Shown: piece after piece, positions 52,978 through 62,433 of the stretch | How the letters are laid out: every line of letters begins with the position of its first letter | How positions within the stretch are numbered: the first letter of the stretch is position 1 | Assembly (NCBI GenBank): GCA_965231865.1 | Contig: CBDDOJ010000002.1 | Span: 930,001 to 994,000 of the forward strand | DNA from: WTGA01 sp965231865 | GTDB taxonomy: Bacteria > Pseudomonadota > Gammaproteobacteria > Arenicellales > Poriferihabitantaceae | DNA length: 64,000 bases | Reading direction: 5' to 3' | The notes under the pieces: model-generated | What the model was told of the DNA's origin: nothing | Databases searched by the model: none | What the model saw: the letters and a program-made list of their open reading frames with translations, nothing else | Position numbers and translations under genes: made by a program

Positions 52978-53847
52978 ATGGACAAGAAAAACGGTACCTG
53001 GGCTTTTGCAGTGGCCGCGGCGTTGACCCTGTGCCTGACCCTGGGACTCTCGCCCAATGTGTATGCAGCAGACTTGGCTGATGCCACAGACTTGAAATGG
53101 TATGTCGGCGCGAAATTGCCGATCATGTTCATTGATGACACGGAGTCGAAAACGAGCGGGACAGTCCCCGGCGGGGTTACGTACTCGTCGGAAGCGACTG
53201 TGGAATACGACGCGGGGTTCCGGTTGAGCGGGATTCTCGGTTATCAGGTCAGCCCGAATATCCGGGTCGAAGGCGAATTGTTTTACGGCAAGGCCAAGGT
53301 CGACAAGCTGACCTACAAGGGAGTTGGTTACTCGGTTCCGGTTCCGGGAAGCCCACCAGCCTCTGTTTCCATTCCGCGGCCCATTGACGGCGATGGCTCT
53401 GGCTCGCCCAAGCAGCTGGGTGCCATGGTCAATGTTTGGTATGACTTCAATTCTGCTTCACAATGGACCCCCTATGCGGGTGTTGGCCTCGGCCTCATCA
53501 GGGTTGATCTCGCCAATTTGAAATATGACGACAATGCCGTCGCACAGCAGATTATAACTTCAAACCCCCAACTCCAGGGTGCTCTCCCGTCGGGTCTCCT
53601 GGTGGATGGACAACTGATCCCTGGGTTCGTACCAGAACTCTCTCAGGACACCGACACGGCTTTCGCTTGGCAGTTCGGTGCCGGAGTGGGCTACGAGTTG
53701 AGTGATACCGTGACCCTGGATCTGGGCTACCGCTACCAGAATACCGGCACCCTGGAATTCAAAGGCAAGAATCAATTTGGCACTCTCATTTCGGAGCAAA
53801 AATTGAAAGTCCACCTGATCGAAGTTGGTATCCGATACCGTTTCTAG
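52978..53847 (+). CDS. Outer-membrane beta-barrel protein
   Basis: 289 aa. Signal peptide MDKKNGTWAFAVAAALTL ends near NVYA-AD. Alternating amphipathic strands follow (LSGILGYQVSPNIRVEGELF, TPYAGVGLGLIRVDL, FGAGVGYELSDTVTLDLGYR) and the last residue is Phe (VGIRYRF), the usual BAM signal. It resembles small OmpA/OmpW-type or Opa-like barrels. No substrate is apparent. An upstream extension from 52828 overlaps the promoter and was left out. Confidence 0.8.
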   Translation: MDKKNGTWAFAVAAALTLCLTLGLSPNVYAADLADATDLKWYVGAKLPIMFIDDTESKTSGTVPGGVTYSSEATVEYDAGFRLSGILGYQVSPNIRVEGELFYGKAKVDKLTYKGVGYSVPVPGSPPASVSIPRPIDGDGSGSPKQLGAMVNVWYDFNSASQWTPYAGVGLGLIRVDLANLKYDDNAVAQQIITSNPQLQGALPSGLLVDGQLIPGFVPELSQDTDTAFAWQFGAGVGYELSDTVTLDLGYRYQNTGTLEFKGKNQFGTLISEQKLKVHLIEVGIRYRF

Positions 53848-53874
53848 ATACGAGCGGACAAAAGTCTTCCCCTG

Positions 53875-53910
53875 AAGGACCGGTAGTCGGTACCTCTGCA
53901 TTCGGTCCTT
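53875..53910 (+). terminator. Candidate terminator after the outer-membrane barrel gene
   Basis: AAGGACCG (53875-53882) pairs with CGGTCCTT (53903-53910); the run after it (TCTCCC) is poor in T, so strength is doubtful. Confidence 0.4.
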
Positions 53911-54209
53911 TCTCCCGGTCTCTGGCGGCAGCGTCTTGGGAAAGTCTGTTGCATGGCCGCTTTTTGACCGCAGTTTCAGAGTGTCGGTTGAGCTTCACCC
54001 TGACCGGCGAGTGGTCCCGGTTTCCGATTGCCTCCGTCTTGCGAGTGAGCGGTTGGAACCGACCCTGAAACCCGAAGTGGGCAGGGTGCCCGCCCTCCAC
54101 ACACCTGCCGGACCAGGGTGGAATGAGACAGTTTGGCTCCGATGGGGTGTTCCCGGCAACTCACTCCGTGTCGGGTTTGCTGGGCAAGTGATGAAACCTG
54201 ATTATGGTA

Positions 54210-54215
54210 TATAAT
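54210..54215 (+). promoter_or_regulatory. Candidate -10 of the GPP34-P450 gene
   Basis: Perfect TATAAT within TATATAATTCC; a clear -35 is not seen at 17 bases. The resulting leader is about 105 bases. Confidence 0.35.
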
Positions 54216-54327
54216 TCCTGAAAAGGCCTCGATTAATGATGGAACCCAAAGAACTTTCATGAAAAACCTTGTGGTTTTCCCGGGGGAGGGATTGTCTCTC
54301 TGGCTTTTCCTATGAGCGGGCATTGCC

Positions 54328-56358
54328 ATGGCTGATTCTGCCCAGGGTACCCCGGACCGGCTTTTCAGTTTGCCCGACGATCTGATCCTGATGCTGCTCA
54401 ACGAGCAGAACGGGTATTTTCACCAGGTGCCCGGTTGGGAATTGAACTGCGCGGTCATCGGCGCAGTGCTGGCGGAACTCTCCCTCCTTTCGCGCATCGA
54501 CACGGACATGGAATCCCTGTTTCTGGTGGACAAGTCCAAAACGGGGGACCCCGCCCTGGACCCCATACTGAAGCAAATCGCAGCGGAGCCGGTTCAGCGC
54601 AATGCCCAGTACTGGATCGAACGGTTCGCCCTGCAGGCGGAGTCCATCATTGATTTGACCCTGGACCGCCTGGTTCACCTGAAAATTCTGGAGCATCACG
54701 ATGGTGAGTTCTGGACCCTTGTCCCGGCCAACCAGTACCCGAAACTCTACGATAGCGCCCAGGAGGGGGATACGGCCACCCAGCTCATCAAGGCCCGTAT
54801 CAGCGAAGTGATTTTTACCGATACGATTCCCGACCCCAGAGATATCATCATTGTCTGCCTCGTCAATACCTGCGATGTCTTCCGCTATATTTTTGAACTG
54901 GATGAACAGGCCGAAGAGCGGATCCAGTTCATCTGCAAGATGGACCTGATCGGACGTTCCATCGCCAGTGCGGTGGAACACAACATTGCCAGCCCATTGC
55001 TTCGGCATTCCAGCCTGACCAAGAAAATTCCATCGGTGTCCCTCCGCAAGCTGTTGTTCAATCCGCACTTGCACACGGGCAATGTTCCCGCCCTTCTCGG
55101 CGACCTTGCAAACACGTATGGCCCGGTATTCCAGATTTGTCCGCCGATGATCAAGCCCATGATCTTCCTTGCGGGGCCAAAGACCAATACCTGGGTACAT
55201 CGGCGCGGGCGGATGTACCTGAGAGCCAAGGATTATTTTTCCGACTTCGAGAAGGTTTATGGCGCCTCCGGAGTCCTGCCTTCCCTGGATGGCGGGGATC
55301 ATTTCCGGCTTCGCCGGGCCCTGTCCCCGGCGTATTCACGCAGAAGACTGGCCGGGCAGCTGGATACGGTCTTCGAGCAGGTCAGAAAAACCATGACGGA
55401 ATGGACGGTGGGGGAGTCATTGCCTGCCACGTTCCTGTGCCGGAGAATGGTCAATGCGCAACTCTCGCCGCTGTTCGTCAGTGTCGATACCCAGGATATC
55501 TTCAACGATCTGATGACCTACAAGGAACGCGCACTCACCACTCACATCATAAAGGCCCTGCCCAAGTTCATGCTGCATACTCCGAAAATGAGACTCCGGG
55601 CGAAAGCCATCGACCGGTTGCTCAAACGGGCTCAAGGCGCCCATACACCTGCCCAGAGGATCGGTTGCCCGCGGAGCCTTGCGGATGACCTACTCAGTCT
55701 GCATGCGAGCGACCCACAGCTGGTGCCGGAGTCAAATCTGCGGTTTGCGCTCTCCGCTGCACTGATTGCCAGTGTGTACCTTGGCGATGCGCTCAGCTTC
55801 GCGGTTTACGGTATGGCATCACAGCCCGAACTGTACGCCAGAATCCAGGAGGAGGCTGATGCCCTGTTTGACCATGGTGACCCGGATGGGGGGGAACTGA
55901 ATTCCACGTCGACGGATATCACCGGACGCTTCCTCACGGAATGTCTGCGCATGTACCCGATCGTCCCGGTGTCCATTCGAAACGTGATGAATTCATGCGT
56001 GGTGGAGGGCTGCGAACTCCCGGTGGGGTCACGGCTTTATATTGCCCAGACCGCCTCTCATTACATGGAGGATGTTTTCCCGGACCCCTTCAAATTCGAC
56101 ATCGATCGCTATTTGCCCCCGCGCAATGAGCATCGGAGTCATGGATACGCACCGTACGGATTGGGTACGCACCGGTGCCTGGGTTCCCGGTGGATGGACC
56201 TGCAACTGGTGGTGAATGTGTTGATGATCACCCATTACTTCAATCTCAAGGTCTCCCCTGCGGATTATCAGCTCCGGTTTGACCCGCTGCCGTCGATGAA
56301 ACCGAGCAAGAAACTGAAGTTCCTCATCGCCGAGCAAAGGCGGGAACTGCCGGCCTGA
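54328..56358 (+). CDS. GPP34 (GOLPH3-like)-cytochrome P450 fusion protein
   Basis: 676 aa, much longer than a soluble bacterial P450 (about 400). Residues about 10-225 match the GPP34/GOLPH3 fold: LPDDLILMLLNEQNGY, AVIGAVLAELSLLSRI, KTGDPALDPILKQI, YWIERF, LDRLVHLKIL and NTCDVFRYIF. Residues about 235-670 are a P450: a clipped I-helix region (ALIASVYLGDALSF, 478-491), ExxR at E538-R541, and the haem motif PYGLGTHRCLG with Cys617. No start of a second gene or frameshift is seen at the junction. GPP34 proteins bind membranes and, in eukaryotes, PI4P; by eye the basic residues of that pocket are not obviously kept. Redox partners are not in the window. Substrate unknown; neighbours suggest a lipid. 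Confidence 0.85.
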   Translation: MADSAQGTPDRLFSLPDDLILMLLNEQNGYFHQVPGWELNCAVIGAVLAELSLLSRIDTDMESLFLVDKSKTGDPALDPILKQIAAEPVQRNAQYWIERFALQAESIIDLTLDRLVHLKILEHHDGEFWTLVPANQYPKLYDSAQEGDTATQLIKARISEVIFTDTIPDPRDIIIVCLVNTCDVFRYIFELDEQAEERIQFICKMDLIGRSIASAVEHNIASPLLRHSSLTKKIPSVSLRKLLFNPHLHTGNVPALLGDLANTYGPVFQICPPMIKPMIFLAGPKTNTWVHRRGRMYLRAKDYFSDFEKVYGASGVLPSLDGGDHFRLRRALSPAYSRRRLAGQLDTVFEQVRKTMTEWTVGESLPATFLCRRMVNAQLSPLFVSVDTQDIFNDLMTYKERALTTHIIKALPKFMLHTPKMRLRAKAIDRLLKRAQGAHTPAQRIGCPRSLADDLLSLHASDPQLVPESNLRFALSAALIASVYLGDALSFAVYGMASQPELYARIQEEADALFDHGDPDGGELNSTSTDITGRFLTECLRMYPIVPVSIRNVMNSCVVEGCELPVGSRLYIAQTASHYMEDVFPDPFKFDIDRYLPPRNEHRSHGYAPYGLGTHRCLGSRWMDLQLVVNVLMITHYFNLKVSPADYQLRFDPLPSMKPSKKLKFLIAEQRRELPA

Positions 56359-56470
56359 ACCACTGCCAAGCAGGTCGATTGGGGCGTCCCGGCCAGGCGG
56401 GAGAGTTGGTACGTTTGAATCCGGTCCGGGCCGGGCTTCTGCGTGGACACAACGGTGGGCACAGGGAGTT

Positions 56471-57289
56471 TTACCGGATTCGTTTCAGCGCCGTCTTGGT
56501 AAAGTCCCGGGTGTCGAGGTCGGCATGGAACTGGAAGTCCGCCCAGGCCAGCACGGTGCTTTTCCCCGTGAGGTGGTTGGTCATCGTGATCTTCCTGCTT
56601 CGCCAGAAACGCTGGAGATACTGCTTGTAATCCTCGACGATCATCGTCTTGAGATGTTCGTCCCGGCGGTCGAAGAAATGGACCTGCATGGTGCGAAGCT
56701 CCTCCCGGTCGAGCCAGACCAGCTGGCGGGAGTACCCGGAATCCCGGCTGGTGGGGATGCGCTCCAGAACGAAGCATTCGATATCACCGCAGGGCTCGTT
56801 GCGAAGATACCGGTGGGTATATTTCTCGACCTCGACGGTGCCCATGTCCTCATAGGAAAATTCGCTGCCCATGAAGGAGCCGGATTGTTTCGAGGAACTG
56901 ATCCCCTTCACCCGTTTCAGGGCAGGAAGATAGAGCCATTGCTGGTCCGGCTTGTTTTTGTGGGCATGGATGAGAAAGGCGGTTCCCTTGACATCATGTG
57001 GACGGTCGAACACGAACAGGGTTCGATCGCCGTCCTCTTCGGTTTCGATGACTTTCAGGCGAACTTCCCGCTGTTTTTCCCGGCCCTGCTTGTTCCGCAG
57101 CGTCATGGCCAGGCTGGCGGTAAAGTTGCCAAACCCCATCTGTCGCTCCCGGGCTTCGGTGGCGATGCGGAATCCGGCTTCCTCCGCGCTGCCGTCCACG
57201 AGGTCGGAAGACGACTGTGCCGTCCAGGAAAGAGGGGCCAGAATCAACCCGGCCAGTACGGGTATTGTGTGTAAGACAGAGAAGCGCAT
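56471..57289 (-). CDS. Outer-membrane lipoprotein-sorting (LolA-like) protein
   Basis: About 272 aa from ATG 57289 with signal peptide MRFSVLHTIPVLAGLILAPL. Family marks: GFGNFTASLAMTLRNKQG, RTLFVFDRPHDVKGTAFLIH, QWLYLPALKRVKGIS and GSEFSYEDMG. This pfam17131-type fold is LolA-related and binds lipid in the periplasm. It is encoded beside a barrel and an RND transporter, a set repeatedly found together. Convergent with the P450 fusion. Confidence 0.87.
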   Translation of the reverse strand: MRFSVLHTIPVLAGLILAPLSWTAQSSSDLVDGSAEEAGFRIATEARERQMGFGNFTASLAMTLRNKQGREKQREVRLKVIETEEDGDRTLFVFDRPHDVKGTAFLIHAHKNKPDQQWLYLPALKRVKGISSSKQSGSFMGSEFSYEDMGTVEVEKYTHRYLRNEPCGDIECFVLERIPTSRDSGYSRQLVWLDREELRTMQVHFFDRRDEHLKTMIVEDYKQYLQRFWRSRKITMTNHLTGKSTVLAWADFQFHADLDTRDFTKTALKRIR

Positions 57290-57526
57290 CACGATGGTTC
57301 CCGGTTGGTGGCGATGAACGTAACGAGGCAGCCGGCAGTGCGCCCAGGCAACAGCGGATTGTGCGGTGGCATGCCAACCTGAACTCTCCCCCATGGCTGC
57401 AGCCGGGAACCTCGTCGCGTATGCTAACACACTTCGGGTCGCACACAAAAACCGTCCGGGACGGCCATTTCCACCGGGCAGGTTGCCCTGGTGGCGAGCC
57501 TGGCGGCTTTCACGGGCCGATCCGGT

Positions 57527-58861
57527 TCAGAAATTGTAGTCCAGGTTGATTCGGGCGTAACTGTCGTGCCGCACCGGGTAGATGGCATCGTCCTGGTCGA
57601 TGCCCTCATAGGCAGCGGCCTCGATGTGCAGGAACCAGTGATCCGAGAGACGGCGCTTGAACTCAGCCCCGAAAACGCGGCTGCTGTTGTCCAGGGAGCC
57701 CACGACACTGACAATAAATTCGGTGCTCTGCTCGTCGTTCAGGCCGAGGTGTGCGGCCAGGAACAGGTCGTTCTCAAAGGCATGGGTGGCCCAGCGGCCC
57801 CGTCCGTCGTGGGCCCATTCGGCAAACAGGCCCAGGTCAGAGTTGGACCCCCGCAGGGAATACAGGGTGTATTCGCCGCCGGCGACGAAAGCCGTGTAGT
57901 CTTCTTCCTCGTAATTGAGATGTTGATCGAGCCGACGGTTTTTTGCCCCGGTGCGGTGGATGGCTTCGAGCTTGAGCAGCCAGGGCCCGGTGGCGAGCAG
58001 GGCATCTAGGCCGAATTGGCGAATCTGTTCGTAGTGGGGGGCCAGAACCAGTCCGGAACCCACCGGCGTTGGCACCAGGACAGGTTCCCGGCTGGTGCCG
58101 TCGAACAGGCTGAGCCCGATGTCCAGGGGCCCGAATGTGCTGCTGTACCGGCCAGCGAAATCAAGATGCCACTCCTTCGCCGCGGACTCGTATGAAATCC
58201 GGTCGTGGTCCACAACCTGTGCGGAGCGCAGGCGGCCCTGCCGGCCCGGATGGGTACGGGGCCGGTGCCCGGTGAGTCCGAACCACTCCAGCGCGCCCCA
58301 GTCCCCGGACCAGGTGACATGGATCATGGGCTGGCCCATCTTGGTCTTTTCATTCGGATGCTCTACCAGGTCGGTCTGGTTGACAATATCCACCAGGGGA
58401 CGGGACTCCACAACGCCCCAGAATACGCGGTCTACCCCCAGGCGCAATTCCCATTCGTTTTCACCCGCATCGCCGTACAGGAGAAGATAAGCCTCCCGGA
58501 GGTCGATATGGGTGCGCTCGGAATCTCCGGCGTCGTATCGCAAAAAGGGAGTGAACGTAAAGCTCCTGCCTTCCTCGTCTTCCAGATAGGCGGTGATCTC
58601 CATGGCGAGGCCGCCGGCATACGAGCGCTGGCCTCGATAGGCACCGTTTCCGGAATACAGCCAGGTGTCCATGGAAAGGCGCCCGGAAAAATCGATCTCA
58701 TCGGCCAGGCCGGTGTCGGCGTACGCCGGGGTCCCAAGCAATCCCCACAGCACCGCCGGAAGCAGGACGTGGAGGCCCGCAGACAGCACGCCCGGGGCAC
58801 TTCCTTCGCGGAAGGGGGATGCGTTCCGCGCAACCGGGCTCGGGGGATTTCCGGAAGGCAT
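57527..58861 (-). CDS. Outer-membrane beta-barrel protein of the RND/LolA-like set
   Basis: About 444 aa. A signal segment ends near GTPAYA-DTG. It is followed by strand-rich sequence (FSGRLSMDTWLYSGNGAYRG, SFTFTPFLRYDAG, HIDLREAYLLLYGD) and ends in Phe (RINLDYNF). It resembles DUF1302/alginate-export-like porins. ATG 58861 is used; GTG 58789 would give a tidier signal peptide (MLSAGLHVLLPAV) with GGAAG upstream. Divergent from the RND gene. Confidence 0.8.
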   Translation of the reverse strand: MPSGNPPSPVARNASPFREGSAPGVLSAGLHVLLPAVLWGLLGTPAYADTGLADEIDFSGRLSMDTWLYSGNGAYRGQRSYAGGLAMEITAYLEDEEGRSFTFTPFLRYDAGDSERTHIDLREAYLLLYGDAGENEWELRLGVDRVFWGVVESRPLVDIVNQTDLVEHPNEKTKMGQPMIHVTWSGDWGALEWFGLTGHRPRTHPGRQGRLRSAQVVDHDRISYESAAKEWHLDFAGRYSSTFGPLDIGLSLFDGTSREPVLVPTPVGSGLVLAPHYEQIRQFGLDALLATGPWLLKLEAIHRTGAKNRRLDQHLNYEEEDYTAFVAGGEYTLYSLRGSNSDLGLFAEWAHDGRGRWATHAFENDLFLAAHLGLNDEQSTEFIVSVVGSLDNSSRVFGAEFKRRLSDHWFLHIEAAAYEGIDQDDAIYPVRHDSYARINLDYNF

Positions 58862-59224
58862 CACCCTACCGATCAACCGGCCGGGCCATCAAGCGGATCG
58901 CAGTGGTGCCCCGGGACCGTGGCAGGGGGGGTTCCGGCTTCCCATCCTGTGACCATGGCATCCATCGGCACACGGTGTGCCGGTTCCTCTCAGGGAGGTT
59001 GTTTGACAGGGGTGCATTCAATACCATCGCTTTGACCTCATGGCGTAGTCTACCCAACCTGTTCCGTTAAATCCAACAGCCCCCACATTCCATGCCCCCT
59101 GGACCCGGGAAATTTTCGTTTCGGGAAACTGCCGTTGTGGGTTGCGGGGCCGGGGTTTTCGCCGTGACACGGAACGGGAAATACGCTATCGTAGTCCCTG
59201 CACACAATTGGACCTGCTGATCTG
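58862..59224. other. Divergent intergenic region of the barrel and RND genes
   Basis: 363 bases without a credible gene. It contains a perfect palindrome (58966-58982, listed separately) and a TTGACA (59003-59008) with no convincing -10. Both genes must be started from here. Confidence 0.5.
58966..58982. promoter_or_regulatory. Perfect 17-bp palindrome, candidate operator
   Basis: CGGCACAC-G-GTGTGCCG has eight-base arms around one central base, lying between the divergent barrel and RND genes. The form fits a dimeric regulator such as TetR type. No matching regulator gene is adjacent. Confidence 0.45.
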
Positions 59225-61546
59225 ATGGAATCCTACATAGCGACGGTCATGAGGCGCCCATGGCTGACCATTTTGCTTTCTTCCCTGGTCCTGGTGGCCC
59301 TTGCTTCGGGGGCCGGGAAACTGGTCTTGGTGGATGTGGATGTCCGCAATCATTTTGGCAAGGAAGATCCGCATATTGTCGCACTCGAGCAGCTTGAGGA
59401 GACCTATGCGCTGTCCGATGTTGCCCTGGTTGCCGTGGCTCCACAGAACGGAACCCTCTTTACCCGGGAAACTCTCTCTGCCATTGAAGAACTCACCGAG
59501 CAGCTGTGGCGGACACCCTATGCCACCCGTGTGGATTCCATTGCAAACTATTCGCACAGTGAGGGCTCCGAGGACGAACTGATTGTGGAGCCGCTCATTG
59601 ATAACGCCGGTTCACTGGGGGATGCCGAGCTGGAGCGGATCAGGAGAATTGCGCTGAGTACCGAGGAAATTGCCGGACGGTTCGTTTCCCGGGATGGCCG
59701 GGTTGCCGGACTGGTGGTCAGCGTGATCCTTCCCGAGAACCGGGAACAGGGCAGGCTGGATGTCACCGACTACCTGTATGAAACCGTTGTCGGGGCCCGG
59801 GAGAAGTATTCCACTATCGATTACCATCTCACCGGCGAACTCGTCCTCAATCGTGCCATGCGTGATGCCATTGACGATGACATGGGAGTCCTTGCCCCCG
59901 CTGCCCTCGGAACCATGCTGGTGGTGGCCCTGTTGCTGCTACGTTCGCTGTGGGGAACCCTGGCGATTGTCCTGATGCTGGTTGCCGTCATCCCGTCCGC
60001 CCTGGGGTTTGCCGGCTGGACCGGCATGAAGCTGTTCGGGGAGAGCGGGGCCGCGCTGTTCGTATTGATGGCAGTCACCGTGGCCCATTCCGTGCACATC
60101 ATAGAGGGTATGGCCGGGGGGTTGGGCCAGGGCCTGGGGCGCAAATCCGCCGCCATGCATTCCCTGCGGGCGAACACGTGGCCCGTTTTCCTGACTTCGT
60201 TCACCACGGCCATCGGTTTCTTGAGCCTGAATTTCGCGGAAATGCCTCCGTTCCGGGTCATGGGCAACATCGTGGCATTCGGGGCGATGTGTGCGTTCGC
60301 TTATTCGGTGACCCTTCTGCCGGCATTTCTCGCCGTCATGCCCCGGCGGGCCTGGTCCATGCGGGCATCCAAAACGGACTTTTTCGATGGTTTCGCGCGG
60401 TTTGTCATCTCCCACCGCATGGCTCTGCTGTGTGCTTTCACCGTGGTAACGGTGGTGCTCATTGCCGGAATCTCACGGATTGAACTCCGGGAGAACTGGC
60501 TGGAACTTCTGGATGAGAGTTACGAATTCCGCCGCTCCGCGGATTTTATGAGCGAGCATTTCACCGGGGTGGAAACCTATGAATACTCCCTGGATTCCGG
60601 CCGGGAGAGCGGCATCACGGACATCGAATATCTGGGTCAGGTGGAGGCCTTTGCACAGTGGTACCGGGGGCAGCCGGAAGTGTCCCATGTCTTTGCCATT
60701 TCCGATATCATGAAGCGCCTGAACAAAAACCTGCACGGCGACGATCCGGATTTCTACGTTCTCCCCGGGAATTCCGATCTCGCCGCACAGTATCTCCTGC
60801 TGTACGAATTTTCCCTGCCGGTGGGTCGTGACCTGAATAATCTCATCGACTATGACCGGTCCACCACCCGTGTAACGGTGGCCCTGAGCAGCCTGTCCAC
60901 CAGGGAGAAGATTGCACTGGACGACCGCGCCCGGGCCTGGTTGCAGGAACATGCCCCGGGGATGGAAACCCAGGCCACCGGGGTTGCGGTGGTGGGGGCC
61001 CGTTCGGTTCAGCGGAACATCGAAGGCATGTTGCTTGGCACCATTGTGGCCATGGCCATCGTCTCCCTGCTCCTGCTCGCGGTCTTCCGGAGCGTCCGCT
61101 TCGGCCTGATCAGCCTGATCCCCAATTTCATTCCCGCCGCCATGGCGATGGGTCTGTGGGGGTACGTGGTGGGGGAGGTCGGTGTTGCCGCGTCGGTGGT
61201 CACCGCCATCGCATTTGGCATCATCGTCGACGATACCATCCACTTCATGACCAAATACATGGAGGCCAGGAAGAACGGGAAACTGCCGTCTGAATCCGTT
61301 CAATCCACCTTTCGCTCCGTGGGCAAGGCGTTGACCACCACCACCATCGTCTTCGGGTTGGGATTCATGGTATTCGGGGCGTCGGGGATGGTGACCAACC
61401 AGGCCCTGGGCCTCCTTGTGGGGATCACGGTCATCATGGCCCTGCTGGCGGATTTCCTGTTCCTTCCCCCGCTCCTGATGATGCTCGACGGGACCCGGGA
61501 AACGGCGAAGGAGATTCGGGAACGGCTCCGGCGGTCAACAAAATAG
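59225..61546 (+). CDS. RND-superfamily (MMPL) lipid-type transporter
   Basis: 773 aa inner-membrane transporter with two repeats. Each has one helix, a periplasmic domain, then five helices: first helix about 12-34, helices around 220-375 (MLVVALLLLRSLWGTLAIV), second half from about 395, and the last set about 605-760. The transport-site region AVTVAHSVHIIEG and its repeat GIIVDDTIHFMTKYMEA are intact. Relatives are HpnN, MmpL and the Methylococcus sterol transporter BstA, which all move hydrophobic lipids. Pairing with LolA-like and barrel genes supports envelope lipid transport. Confidence 0.88.
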   Translation: MESYIATVMRRPWLTILLSSLVLVALASGAGKLVLVDVDVRNHFGKEDPHIVALEQLEETYALSDVALVAVAPQNGTLFTRETLSAIEELTEQLWRTPYATRVDSIANYSHSEGSEDELIVEPLIDNAGSLGDAELERIRRIALSTEEIAGRFVSRDGRVAGLVVSVILPENREQGRLDVTDYLYETVVGAREKYSTIDYHLTGELVLNRAMRDAIDDDMGVLAPAALGTMLVVALLLLRSLWGTLAIVLMLVAVIPSALGFAGWTGMKLFGESGAALFVLMAVTVAHSVHIIEGMAGGLGQGLGRKSAAMHSLRANTWPVFLTSFTTAIGFLSLNFAEMPPFRVMGNIVAFGAMCAFAYSVTLLPAFLAVMPRRAWSMRASKTDFFDGFARFVISHRMALLCAFTVVTVVLIAGISRIELRENWLELLDESYEFRRSADFMSEHFTGVETYEYSLDSGRESGITDIEYLGQVEAFAQWYRGQPEVSHVFAISDIMKRLNKNLHGDDPDFYVLPGNSDLAAQYLLLYEFSLPVGRDLNNLIDYDRSTTRVTVALSSLSTREKIALDDRARAWLQEHAPGMETQATGVAVVGARSVQRNIEGMLLGTIVAMAIVSLLLLAVFRSVRFGLISLIPNFIPAAMAMGLWGYVVGEVGVAASVVTAIAFGIIVDDTIHFMTKYMEARKNGKLPSESVQSTFRSVGKALTTTTIVFGLGFMVFGASGMVTNQALGLLVGITVIMALLADFLFLPPLLMMLDGTRETAKEIRERLRRSTK

Positions 61547-61610
61547 GCCCGGGAGCAAAGAAGGCACGGATCGGGAGGTCCCTGCCGATGGATGCCGGGG
61601 CCGATCGGAT

Positions 61611-62294
61611 CTAGTTGTGGCCCAGCAGGTCTTTCTTGGCCTGGTTCAAATGCTGGGTCATAAGACTGGAAGCTCCTTCCATGTCCCGCCGGATGATGGA
61701 TTTCACCAGTTCGCTGTGCTGGTGGTTGTACTCGGCAATTTTCTCTACTGTCAGGATGTTGTGCTTCCGGTAACTCCACTGGGCATGACTCCTGATGTCA
61801 TTGATTCTTTTATACATCCAGATGAGCAGGGGGTTCTGGGAGCAGTGGGCAAGCACCAGGTGAAAGGCCTCGTCCGCCAGGGAGAAGCTGTTGGCATCCT
61901 GCTTGGCCCGAAGGACGTTCTCCAGGGCGGTTTCAAGTTTCCGGAGTTCACGGTGACTGGCGTTGGAGACCACCAGCCTGACAATATGGGGTTCGATGGC
62001 GAGGCGGGTTTCAATCAGTTCCAGGGGACTGGTTTCTTCCGCAATATTTTCTTGTTCAAATGTACTGTCGTAGGTGACAAAGGTCCCGCTGCCAAATTTT
62101 TTTTTCACAAAGCTGGCATGTTCCAGCTGGTCCAGGGCCGCCCGGACCGTCCCCCGGGCAACCGTGTATTGCCTGGCCAGGTCTCTTTCGGACGGCAACC
62201 GCTGGTTGAATACGTAGTCCCCGTTGATGATGGCGGTGCGCAACCGGTTAAAGATTTTTCCGGACCCTTTTGGGGTCTGAATATACGTTTCCAT
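61611..62294 (-). CDS. GntR-family regulator, FadR/FCD type
   Basis: 227 aa. An N-terminal winged helix (GKIFNRLRTAIINGDY to GTVRAALDQLEHASF) and a C-terminal FCD ligand-binding domain (LIETRLAIEPHIVRLVV, DEAFHLVLAHCSQNPLL with a metal-site His). It is divergent from the FAD oxidoreductase gene, whose upstream region holds matching palindromic half-sites, so it probably controls that gene. The effector is unknown. Confidence 0.9.
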   Translation of the reverse strand: METYIQTPKGSGKIFNRLRTAIINGDYVFNQRLPSERDLARQYTVARGTVRAALDQLEHASFVKKKFGSGTFVTYDSTFEQENIAEETSPLELIETRLAIEPHIVRLVVSNASHRELRKLETALENVLRAKQDANSFSLADEAFHLVLAHCSQNPLLIWMYKRINDIRSHAQWSYRKHNILTVEKIAEYNHQHSELVKSIIRRDMEGASSLMTQHLNQAKKDLLGHN

Positions 62295-62329
62295 TGGAAT
62301 GGTTGGATGTGGTGGCAGAATATAATCTG

Positions 62330-62347
62330 TGGTTCATATATGGTTCA
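62330..62347. repeat. Direct repeat upstream of the GntR gene
   Basis: TGGTTCA occurs at 62330-62336 and 62341-62347, one helical turn apart (11 bases). Possible autoregulatory site. Confidence 0.4.
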
Positions 62348-62433
62348 ATAAATTTATGGAAAACCGATGTTTTGGTCTTGATTATATCGGCCTTTTAATG
62401 CTTTACTTGGGTCTGGTGAAAATAATCCGGAAA

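Larger units (their letters stand above)
53848..54327. other. 480-base gap upstream of the P450 fusion
   Basis: No credible gene. It holds the candidate terminator above, a TATAAT (54210-54215) that could be the -10 of the fusion gene with a leader of about 105 bases, and in that leader a small hairpin AAAACC-TTGT-GGTTTT (54263-54278). Confidence 0.5.
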
